11,551 bases of DNA, from NCBI GenBank assembly GCA_026770585.1, contig MU646953.1, positions 239,210-250,760 of the forward strand, written 5' to 3'. The position numbers and the translations under genes were made by a program. Positions 1 to 10,519 of this stretch are shown here, piece after piece (within the stretch, counting starts at the first letter, position 1; each line of letters starts with the position of its first letter). Source of the DNA: Baffinella frigidus (lineage: Eukaryota; Cryptophyceae; Cryptomonadales; Baffinellaceae). The notes below the pieces were generated by a model. It was given only the letters and a program-made list of their open reading frames with translations, had not been told where the DNA came from and did no database searches.

Positions 1-101
1 CCCCGAACCCCAAACCCCAAACCCCAAACCCCAACCCTAAACCCCAAACCCCAACCCCTAAACCTCAAACCCCAAACCCCAAACCCTCAACCTCAAACCA
101 G
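1..101. repeat. Telomere-type repeat, CCCCAAA/CCCTAAA
   Basis: Nearly continuous degenerate 7-bp units, mostly CCCCAAA, ending in ACCAG directly before exon 1. It lies inside transcribed sequence in the model and varies in unit, so it is interstitial rather than a chromosome end. Confidence 0.9.
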
Positions 102-130
102 GCGCAGGAAGCAGCGGGCGAGCGGGGCAG
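102..130 (+). CDS. Exon 1 (first in window), 29 nt
   Basis: A C-rich telomere-type tract ends in ACCAG at 97-101 and a CAG/GTACCG donor follows at 130. Read with two leading bases it gives AGSSGRAGQ and ends in phase 0, matching the next exon. Its small size makes it uncertain on its own; the clean acceptor and donor are the main support. Confidence 0.4.
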
Positions 131-2954
131 GTACCGTTGGGGCTGTCACGCTCCGAAGACCGCCCGCCTGACAGGCCTGCCCTCTCGTCGTCGGCAGCGG
201 CGTCGCCGTACCCCCCGCGGACGCCGACGTCGATGCCCACGCCCTCAGGACATCGCGCGTTGACGCCGCGCGGCTCGGAGGGTGATGCGCGGGTGTGGGG
301 CTCGGGTGGCACGCCGGTGCGTGTTCCTCTCCACCTGTGCCTTGAGGGCCGTTAGGTTCTTTCAACTCCCACCATAGGCGGACAGTGTAAGTTATCCTGC
401 AGAAATGGCCTGGTTCCTTTTGGCAGTGAGCTCCGTGCCAGCCTGCTTAGCGCCAGTCAGCATCGCGTCTGCCAGCAGCATGCCGTGTGCCAGTGCCCGC
501 TCCGCGCCCGACGATAAGAGGACAGTGGCCCAGCGTGGCGGCCCACGGAGCGGGCACTGGTGCGCACCAACCAGTGCTGCCTCCTCCTCCTCTTCCTCCC
601 ACCACCACCACCTCCTCCCGGCGGCGTTGCTCTGGCGGTGGTTGCGAGAGAGGGAGAGGCTGCTCGCTCTGGTCCATGCATGGTCGAGTCGCGGGTGCTC
701 TCGCTCGCCCTGGACCAGAGTGCGCGCTCGTCCTAGGATGACGTAACCAACCTGGTGCACGATCGCACAGTCTCAGTCTCCTGGTGCACGATCGCACAGT
801 CTCAGCCGTGCGCTCTCGCCGTGTAATCACGCTCGGTGTGCTCTCTCTCTCTCGCAGGTGAATCGAAGGCATGAATCTCCGTGGAGAATCAGGAGCTTCA
901 AGGTTGTTGCCACAACCACACCAGAATCCTAGAGGGGCCTATTTGAAACCAGAGGTGCGTTACGTTATCCTGGTACAAATATTTACAACTCTACATGTAA
1001 ATAAGATCTTCCAGTATTCTCGAGTGGAAGCTCCTGCCGCGTGCTGGCCCAGCACTCTTGCGTATCCACACACCGGACTACAAAGGGATTTCTTGAATAA
1101 CCCGGAATTGGATTATCCATTGCCGTAGGGACATAGGGGGGTTCCTACGGATAAGGTAACTAAAAGTCGGGCCGCATCGGGCCGAAAATCCCTTCGAGGC
1201 CGAATGTGTTGCCAATATGGTTGCGTGGCCCAGCAATGGTGCGTCTTTGCCCAACATTATTGGTGGTGACGGGGGTCCAGCTGATGCCCTTCTTCTTCTT
1301 CTTCTTTGTGCTCTTCCTGCTCCCACTGAACGCATCATGAGGCCTGATGATGCTCTTTTCTCGGCGCGAGCGTCGGCGTTGGTATTCTTGGCGGAGACGG
1401 GATGCTGAATGAGTGTCGGTTGTCCGCAGGATTTGAACAGATCGCTCTCGTTCAACAGCGTTTCCGAAGCCGCTGACGAGGAGGTGAGAGAGAGAGCGAG
1501 AGCGAGAGAGAGAGAGAGAGAGCGAGCGAGAGCGACGAGAGGAGTAGGGTTCGGTATCTGCACCTCTCGCTCGTGCTGTCTCTCGCTCTTGAAAGAAAGG
1601 AAAGGAAGGAAAGGAAGGAAAGGAAGGAAAGGAAGATCACGCGTGGCACGTGGCAGCGTGGTCTCTCTCGAGAGTGAGAGGCGCGTGACCATGCGCACAC
1701 CAAGAGGGGGTGTTGCCTGTTGCCTGCGGGGGGGGCGCGACCCCTGCCGGGTTTAGGGTTTAAGGTTTAGGGTTTAGGGTGTATGCTGCATCGAGGCCGT
1801 TCGCGACGCATGCCTGACGCGAAGTATTGTTGGCGTGTCGAGAATACGCCCGCGCCTCCTGAACCAACCCCTCGAGGACTTGGTGGGAGGCAGTGGTCAC
1901 TGTTCTCGAGACAGGGGTTCAGGAGAGCGCGTCGTCAGCAGGCTTCTTTGCCAATGCTGGCCCTTCGGGGGCTGACGCTGCGGTGGCTGACTGGCTCTGC
2001 TCTCTCTCTCTCTCTCTCTCTATTTCCCTCCCTCTCTCTCTCTCTCTCTCTCGGGCAGGGGGAGCGGAGCGCGGGATTCGCGAATCTGACATCCTGGGCA
2101 GTGCTGGACGATGCATGCGCCAGACCAACACCTCTCGCGGTAATCATGCCTGCTTTCTTCGGATCCTCGCAACTTACTGATCACTCAGATCACTACGAGG
2201 AACATTCTGAAGATAATTATTGGACTGTTTCCTAGGAAATAGGACTGATTCTTAGTAAACACGCCACACGTCAGCAATTGTTGGTCACGTGGCGCCCCGA
2301 TATCCGGGCTCGATATGAAGCGAAGCCTTTCGAGTGGTTGCTAACGAGATACCCGCGCCCCTCAGAGAGATGCCCGCGCCCATCAAAAAGATGCCCGCGG
2401 GCGTCAGAATGGTGCCATCATCCTTGAGATCTTGAGATGTCCCCGGCCATCATCCTGATTGTTAAACAGCCAGCGCCATCGCCACACTTTCGTTACGCAT
2501 TATGCTACTTACTGTACCCCTTGTCGGCCGCTCTTGAACCCTTCACCCTAAAAAGGTTCGAGTGATGGCGGCTCAGATAGTGTGGTCTGACCTCGCAGGG
2601 TCGTCAAGTGGAATTTCAGTTACAAGTATCATTGTTAGTTTGATATGGCGCAGACGTGGAAAGGAGAATTTCGGGCCAAGCGCGGACGTGGAAAGGACGA
2701 AAGGTTGCGATTCCTCGGGGAGCACACACCTATTTATTACCACGAAACGAAACGTCGCGTTCTGAAATTGGCACTGATGACCTGGCGTGGACAGGTGGAA
2801 GTGATGGCGGCGCGGATGGCTGCTGACGCTGCTCTCACTCGCTGCAATGTGCGCATCCCTCTCTCTCGCACACTCACGCCCGCTCATGCTGTTCTCTCTC
2901 GCTGCAATGTGCCAATCCCTCTCTCTCGCACACAGACTCTCTCTCACACACACA

Positions 2955-2995
<41 letters not shown>

Positions 2996-4369
2996 CAACG
3001 TACGCATCCCTATCTCTCTCTCACACACACTCTCACACACACTCTCTCTCTCTCGCTACAACGTACGCATCCCTTATACGAATTCCATATGCGAAAATGT
3101 GTATGAATTCCCTATGCATATGGGATCCCGCACCCCCTTGCACAACGCAAAGGAGAGTAAATAGCGATTGCTTCTCGACTCAGAGTTCCTCCTCTGCTCT
3201 TCCGGGGGTGATCCCACGGAGGTAGATACTCTCTCTGCTACTGTTGCGCGCGACTCGAGCACGGTGCCTTAGGGTTTACGTTTTAAGGTTTAGGGTTTAG
3301 GGTTGAGGGTGAGAACGGGGCCTGCTGCGCGCGGAAAAGACTTGACTCGCTCTTGCTTGCGCTTCCGGGGTCGCTCTCTCTCTTCGCTCTCTCTTCGGGG
3401 TAGGTTTCAAGTGCTTTCTCTGCGGGGCCTGAGGACGGGGCGCGTCTGCGGGGTGGTGTTCTCCCGCTGGAGAGAGAGAGAGTGAGAGAGAGCGCGAACA
3501 GACAGACAGACAGACAGACAGACAGGCAGGCAGGCAGGCAGACAGATGACCACGCGTGACTGCTGTCACCCACCTCTGGTTGGCGAGAGTGTGCACCAGG
3601 TGCAGCAGGTGCAGGGCGTTGATCCCCTCTTCTCGCTCCCTGCGTCGCGCAGAGTAGCTCAGACCCCCCCCCGTGCGCGCGCGCTGGGTGCCTCATGCGG
3701 CAGGGGCCAGTAGTCCAGTCATGACTCGTGCAGTCGTGACAGTGTTGTCTCGTGCAGTCGTGGCTCGCGGAGTGAGGCGTGACTGCTGGGTGCCGGGGGG
3801 TTATACGTACAGCTGGCGATGGGGTCGAATTCGACCCCAAAGAAATCGTAGGCAGGTCCTACGGCCCTACGGTAGGGCGTAGGAGGCTACTCGGCACTGA
3901 AGGAGTATATGTACAGGTTGCGAGCGCGCTGGTCTGCCGCGGCCTCCGTCTCCTCCAGGTTGCCGCTCCTGCTTCGTCCTCTGTTTTTCTCTCTCTCTCT
4001 CGCTTGCTTGCTCTCCCTCCCTCCCTCCCTCTCGCTCTCTCTCTCTCGCTCTCGCTCTTTCTCTCTCTCGCTCTCTCTCTCGCTCTCTCTCTATCTCTCT
4101 GAATTTTGGCTCTGCTGCCTGCCGCGTTGCTGCCCCTGAGTGGCCCACCCACCCGTGCCTGCCTCCGTGTTGCTGGCATCGTCGAGCGTGCTGGCACGTT
4201 GCTGCCGGCGTCGAGCAGTCGCCACCTGTGGCTGGCTGAGGCGTTGGTCTCTATCTTGCCTATATATTGCCTCTATCTTGCCTCTATCTTGCCTCTATCT
4301 TGCCTCTATCTCGCCTCTATCTTGTCAGGCTGCACGTGCGCGCGGCTCGCCGCGTGGTGCGGCATGCTG

Positions 4370-4417
<48 letters not shown>

Positions 4418-4474
4418 CAGAGACAAAGAGAGACAGAGAGCGACAGAGAGAGACAGAGAGAAACAGAGAGAGAC

Positions 4475-4507
<33 letters not shown>

Positions 4508-7500
4508 CAGAGACAGAAACAGAGAGAGAGAGCGCGCGCGCGCGAAAGAGAGAGAGAGCCTCCGCACTCGACCTCCTGCACGCGAAAGTGCGGGGATATC
4601 AAAGTGGCGAGAGCAGTGCCGAGAAGCTTCTCGGGCACCGTCGAGTACCGAGTGTGAAGTGCCCCCCCCGGAATGACGACGGGGGGCACCCCGTCTCTCC
4701 CTCTCGCCACCCGAGAAACCCCACGCCTAGGCGGAACCCGCGCGGGACCCTGAACCCTAAACCCTAAACTCTAAACTCTAAACCGTAAACCCTAAACCGC
4801 AGGCCTCTCTCCCGCCGCAGCCTCTCGCACACTCAACCGCGCGAGAGCGAGAGAGACAGAGGGGGGCACGTTCCGGAAGCCGCTCGCCCCACTCCTCGCC
4901 ATCCGCCTCCTCCACCACCTCCTCCAACCTCCTCACTTCCCCCTTGCCCACGCCAAACTTCTCTCCGAACGTCTCGCGGTAAACCCCAAACCCCAAACCC
5001 CAAACCCCAAACACCCCAAACCCCAAACCCCAAACCCCAAACCCTAAACCCTGAACCCTACACCCTAAACCCCAACCCCAAACCCCAAACCCCAAACCCC
5101 AAACCCTAAACCCTAAACCGTAATCCCCAAACCCCAAACCCCAAACCCCAAACCCTAAACCAGGCAACAGCGACACTCGTGGATGCTCTCACCGAAGTCA
5201 GGACCGCTGACGAACCCGAGTGGCACGCCACTCTCGCGCCTCGATTCGCTCTCGCGCCTCTCGTCTGGCCTCGAGAGCGAAGCCACCCCGCGATCTCCCG
5301 AGGTCCACCCTACACCCTACACCCTACACCCTACACCCTAAACACTCAACCCTTTCGCATCAGGGTCCGGGGTGCAGGGTTTAGGGGCAGGGGTGCTAGG
5401 TTTAGGGTTCGCGGTTTGGGTCTGTCTCCCCGTCTTCTAGCTCTGCCTGAGGTTTATTCTGGCTCGTCGTAAAGGCTTTCTATTCGCCCTTTTGGCGTGT
5501 CGCCTTGATATTCGCCCTTTTGGCCTGTCGTTTTATTCTGGCTCGTCCTTCAGACTTTCGATTCGCCCTTGGCATGTCGCCTCGATGTTGTCTTCCTGAT
5601 GATGTCGCCCTGATGATTTCGCCATGATCATTCATCCCGTACTAACAACGACGGTGCGGTACTAATCTAGGACGCGCCGGCGGACGTGACCTTCCCAACG
5701 AGGTGGGACGCGACGGGAGGAGAGGGGTGGAATGGGACGGGGGGCGATGGGTGGCATGAGGTCAAGGACGCTGTGGTGGCCTGCTTCGCGGCTGTCAAGG
5801 TTGCCCCCCCCGCCTACCTACTGCTACTCAAAAACGATAGGCACTTCTTATCTCCTCTTCATTACTCAACCCCCCCTGCACTAGGCCCATCCGCCCTTCC
5901 CTGCCCCGTGCTGAAAGAGAGAGAGAGAGAGAGAGAGAGTTGTTTATCGACAAGCAAGTGGTCCCCGTGGCGACCACCCTCCCAGCATGCGTCGAAAGCC
6001 TCCCAGCATGCGTCGAAGCAGCAGCCTTTGCTGCTCCCTGAGTACGCGGGGTTGGGTGGCGTGGTGAGTGGTTGCATGGTGCGTTGCCTGGCAGGCAGGC
6101 GCATGGCGGCTGGCCTGGTGAGTAATGGCGTGTGGCTGGCAGGTGGCTGGTGGGTGAGTGGTTCCGGGTGGGAGTCTTCGTGAGGAGTGATGGTTTGGGG
6201 TGCGCTGGGTGGCAGGTGGGGGCGGCAGTGTACGGGGAGTATGGCAGAAGCGCGCACCTCTCCGTTCGAAACGGATTCAAGAATCTCGTCGATAACCTCG
6301 CCGCCGAGGGTACCAACTCAACCCAAGCCCACCCTGAACCCTAAACCCTGAACCCTAAACCCTGAACCTTAAACCCTAAACCCTGAACCCTAAACCCTAA
6401 ACCCTGAACACTAAACCCTATACCCTAAACTCTAAACCCTAACACCCTGGATTTTGCGGTTTTATGGGCACCCTAGAAATATCGTCAAGGTTCTCACTGA
6501 TGCGCTTGCTTTGGCGCCCTCCCCCGCCTCCTCTCCCGCGACCCTGCAATTGTCACGTGGCGCGTGGGTGTGAATCAGGGCGCAGAACCAAAATCGGTGA
6601 ATCGATGTATCGCGACTCCTGGTGCCAGACAGGGCTTCTCAGAAGAGGCACCCAGAGAAGGGTTTGGTGTTCTCAGAGGCTCTCCAGAGAAGGGGTTTGG
6701 TGTTGCATGCAGGTGCCCTGAACATGTTCCAACCGCTTGATGCGCATCTCGTTGCGTTCAATCAAAGTCTTTGATTGAGGTAGGTTAACGTGTGCGAACC
6801 GTGTCTGTCGACACTCAGGATCTTTTCTTTCTTCTTTATTACTCTCGATGCGTCCTAGATAGGCCCTTAAGTCGTGAGTTGGGTGATACAAACGTCTACG
6901 AGCCTCACGAAACGGGCCCGCATCAGGATACTCTCTGGTGATAACCAAAGAGGTCTGTCGACACTCGCCGTCATCGCGATGACCTGCACCCCAAATCGAC
7001 AAGTGGACTAACTTGTGTGTACTAATCCGCGGACGGATTCCGTCCGCTTTGTACCAATAATAGTAGAAAGACGTATCGATTTAAGGCGCATGATATCGTC
7101 GCGTGGCAGGATACTCGCTGGTGATAACCAAGGAAGAGGACACCCATGGGAAAGACGACGAGCTTCCATCCTCGGGGACTTACGTCCTGGTCTCGCCGGG
7201 GTACCCTGCACCCTACACCCCAAACCCTAAACCCTAAACCGTAATCCTTAAACCCTAAACCCTAACCCCTAAATCCTTAACCTTAAACCCCACACCCTAA
7301 ACCCTAAACCCTACACCCTAAACCCGAAACCCTGAACCCGAAACCCTCGCCCAGGCTGCAAACCGAGGCTTCGTCGCGACAAGATGTCGAGGTGCATATT
7401 CCATCACGTCTGTCTGAACCAGGATCGGTGGCGAGGGGCAGCAGTGAACTTAGGTCGATGGTGAGAGGCTGCAGAGGATCGATGCTCAGCGACAGCAGAC

Positions 7501-10485
7501 CACTCAAGGCTGACCGTGGCCTTTTCTAACAGAGATTTTCTAGGTTAGTGAGCGTGAAACTAACTTAGAACTAACTTAGTTTCAAGGTTTGTTTCCCGCA
7601 AATCCTCTAACAGAGGTTGCACGCAGGCACTTGTAGGTTTTCAACAAAGGCTACGGTCAGCCTCGAGTTGGAGGATCGATGGTTTGACAGTGGATCGCGC
7701 CCTTGAGATCCAAGATGAAGGGACAGCGCTTGACGGCCCAAGCTGACCCCCCCCCTCCTGTCTGGCAGAGCTTGCTGCTGGAGTTGATCGCGAGAGACTT
7801 TCCAGCCCCGACTGGCAGAAGCTACAACCACGGACACATTCTGGTACCGCCCCCCTACCCTGTTTCGTGCCCGGTGTTCTCAACCACTGCTCAGACTCAC
7901 AGCGCGTGTGTAGGGCGGCATGTCTGTGGAGAAACGAGACGCTTCATGTTGGGGTGTTCGGACTCTAGAAGCCCGCTGCTGGTTGAGAGAGAGAGAAACA
8001 GAAAGAGATAGTGGTGGGTGATAGAGAGAGAAAGAGAGAGAGAGGACCTCCATCGCGATGGCAGAGGGTTGACCATGATACCTGTAATTATTTGGGTGGT
8101 TCGGGCGGCAGCTCGCCGTGCGAGGTTGCGCTCAAAGTCAACACAGGTTGACTTAAGTCGACATAGGTTGACTTAGGATCACTGACAACGCACGTGAATG
8201 ATGCGTGGTGCATGTGGTGGTAGCGCCCGCTGGTGCGCTGTGAGGGTTTAGGGTATAGGAGTAGCGACCGGTGGAGCTGGCGCTGGGTTCTGGGTGGTAT
8301 AGCTGGTTAGCAACGTTATTGGTGCTGATTGGTGCTGTTTGGTGGGATTGGTGAGATTGGTGGTGATTGGTGGTGATTGGTGGTGATTGGTGGTGATTGG
8401 TGGAATGGAGACGTGATTGGTGTTCTTGATGGCTGGCAGGTGCTCCAGGACGAGCCGTGCAAGACATGGGTTGCTCACTCCTCTTCTTCGTCTTCACGCC
8501 CCCCCTCTGCCGGAAAGGCATCCCCGATGACCCATCCTACCGGTGATGTCGCCTTGGTGGTGCCACGGGAACGCCATCTCCCCTCCCAACATCCCACCCA
8601 TCCTGCTTGACGCGCCTTCTCTGTCACGGGGAAGGCATCCCCCCTGCCATGCCTGCCAACCTATCTGCCTGCCATGGCACAAATCCCGTGCGTCGCCGCA
8701 CCCGTGCCACATCCTCCTCCTTGCCGCATGCTCACCCGTGGCAGACCACATGTGATGGAGTCGGAGGCGAGGCGGTGTGTGGAGCGTGACTCGATTCAGG
8801 AGCGTGGCTCAATCAGGGGTGGGTCGCTGCTGACATCCCTAATCCCTGGATCCTGAACCCTGAACCAGGTTGGCAAGGACACCCTGGGGTCCTACTGGCT
8901 GCGGCACACGGCGTCGGACAACGACACAGAAGATGCCGAACACGGAACCGCGTGGAAAACGATCCCCGAGGCTGGATGCACCCTCTCTGTGCATATCGCC
9001 CAGGCGGTACTCGACCCCCACTCCTGTAGAAAGAGAGAGTTCTTTGGCGATAAAAACAATCGAATCGGACCAAGGCTGGTTGGATCCGCAAAGGTTCGCA
9101 ACCAAGGATAACTTTGTCCCATCGAAACCAGATCGGGTGTTTAGATTGCAATCTGCCTGTCGGCAGGTATTTGGAGGCTGTCAGTCAAGCAGGGAACGTG
9201 CGTGACGCGAGGAGGGTACGGTGGGTAGCAGCTCGCCGTGCGACGTTTCGCTTCAAGTCAACACAGGTTGACTTAGGATCGCTGACGAAGGGGATATTTG
9301 GAGGCTGTCAGTCACGTGGGGGACGTGCCCTCCTCGCGTAGGAGGGTACGGTGGGCGGCAGCTCGCCGTGCGACGGTTCGCATAAAGTCAAACCAAGTTG
9401 ACTTAGTATCGCTGACGAGGAGGGTACGGAGGGTGGCAGGTGGCGCGGGTGGAGGCGCCAGCAAAAGGCAAAGTCCGCGTCCAGGTGCCCCGCCGTGCCA
9501 CCCGTTTCCCTGCCGTGACCCCTTCGTGACCCACCAATCACCCAGACGTGACCCACCTTGGTGTCACCCCCGTGATCTACCTTGGTGCAACCCCCCGTCG
9601 AACCTCCGTGCCGTGACCCCCCCCGTGTTGCCCAGCTTCGTGGCCCAGCCTCGAGTCGTTTGCTCCAAATACGCAACGCTGATGGTGTGCGCACCGGTGG
9701 CTGGTGTGACTAGTCACGTTGTTGCACGATGGTGTGTGTGGTGCGAAGTGTCGGAGAGATGTAGGAGTGGTTGGTGTTGAGCAGGCAGCTAGTGAGGTGA
9801 CGGGAGTGACGCTAGCGGACACAAGAAGTGGTGGGTGGGACGGTGGGTAGCCCCTGCCGGTAGGCCTTCTTCTGACGGTGGGTCACACCTGCTCACACAC
9901 ACACCCATTCTCTCTCGCACTCTCTCACACACACGTTCTCTCTCTCACACACACACTCTCTCTCTCTCTCTCTCACTTTCTCACTTTCTCACTATCTCTC
10001 TATCGGCAGGCGTTCAGCCGCATGGACCTGGATCGGCAAGAGCAACGCGGTGCCAAGGGGGAGGTCCGCCTCTCACCCTCTTGCCCCTGCCAGCTAGAGC
10101 CAAGAGAGAGTTCAGCCTCTCATCCCTGCCAGGGGGGCTCTCACCCCTGGAACCCATCCCCTCTGACCCTGGGGCCAGGGGGCTCTGACCCCTGCCTGGG
10201 GGCGCCCTCCTGCGGCACCCCGGTTGGCGATTCATCCTGTTCGAGAGATTTGCTCCTCGAGAGATTGCATCGAGAGATTGTCTCCTCGAGAGATTGCAAT
10301 CTCCATGCAGGACACGCGTGGCACGGTGCTCCAGGTCCCGACACAGTCCCGACATCCCGACACGGTCGTCGATAGGTGCGGCATCCTGCCCTGCTCTGGG
10401 GCAGAGCAGGGCAGGATGCCTCCTTGCCCAGCAATAGCTAGCGCTGCCCCGAAGCGTTCCGCCACTAGCTGTTCTGCAAGGTCTC

Positions 10486-10519
<34 letters not shown>

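Larger units (their letters stand above)
6564..7354 (+). other. Long intron with inserted unknown block
   Basis: The interval between exons 20 and 21 starts GTGGGT and ends in telomere-type repeat and CTCGCCCAG. Its middle (about 6720-7200) is less GC-rich and has two perfect hairpins, two pairs of duplicated motifs and a minus-strand open frame of 109 codons (6673-7002; includes LVITREYPDAGPFREARRRL). This could be a decayed mobile element or a nested gene; no terminal repeats or known domain were seen. Confidence 0.35.

Noticed and set aside
1-101. Chromosome end (telomere)
   Set aside because: Units are degenerate, the same repeat recurs in both orientations at many internal places, and the unit is directly followed by an exon-like block.
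392-760. 122-codon minus ORF and overlapping 113-codon plus ORF
   Set aside because: Both cross CCT/CAC simple-sequence runs that give Trp, Glu, His or Ser runs. Only the part at 427-484 is kept, in a different plus frame. The minus C-terminal part remains an open alternative.
1078-1698. 206-codon minus ORF, the longest in the window
   Set aside because: It runs through the 9-bp purine repeat and the GA tract (Phe/Leu/Ser runs) and its codon pattern is poorer than the overlapping minus frame listed at 1172-1459.
2573-3106. 153- to 155-codon ORFs on both strands with Val-Cys or His-Thr runs
   Set aside because: They come from (CA)n and CT repeats. Only 2639-2848 is kept as an exon candidate.
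3283-3840. 185-codon minus ORF
   Set aside because: Composite of GACA/GA microsatellite and C-rich stretches. It conflicts with exon 11, where the plus strand is favoured. Part at 3404-3460 is noted as an alternative.
3813-3917. tRNA m1A58 methyltransferase (Trm6/Trm61) fragment suggested by IVGRSYG
   Set aside because: The likeness is limited to a few residues, and no SAM-binding motif or other Trm6/Trm61 signature appears in neighbouring exons.
4106-4767. Long plus and minus ORFs over the GA/GACAGA tract (Arg-Glu or Ser-Leu runs)
   Set aside because: They are translated microsatellite; only 4141-4246 and 4329-4356 show non-repeat coding character.
4778-5176. 132-codon minus ORF with repeated GFGVWGLGFGVWG
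   Set aside because: Its first half is translated telomere-type repeat. The non-repeat part (EVRRLEEVVEEADGEEWGE) is open, but the plus strand gives a spliced product joining its neighbours in frame.
8320-8404. CRISPR-like array
   Set aside because: The units are contiguous 10-bp repeats with no spacers; this is a minisatellite. No other spaced repeats of CRISPR size were seen.
8869-9205. 111-codon plus ORF in a second frame
   Set aside because: It is open but with weaker codon pattern than the frame used for exon 25, and it runs into the 127-bp repeat.
10439-10480. Extra exon IASAAPKRSATSCSA before CAAG/GTCTCT
   Set aside because: The codon pattern is good, but it needs a phase-1 start and leaves phase 2, which fits neither exon 27 nor exon 28, and the sequence is part of a duplicated module.
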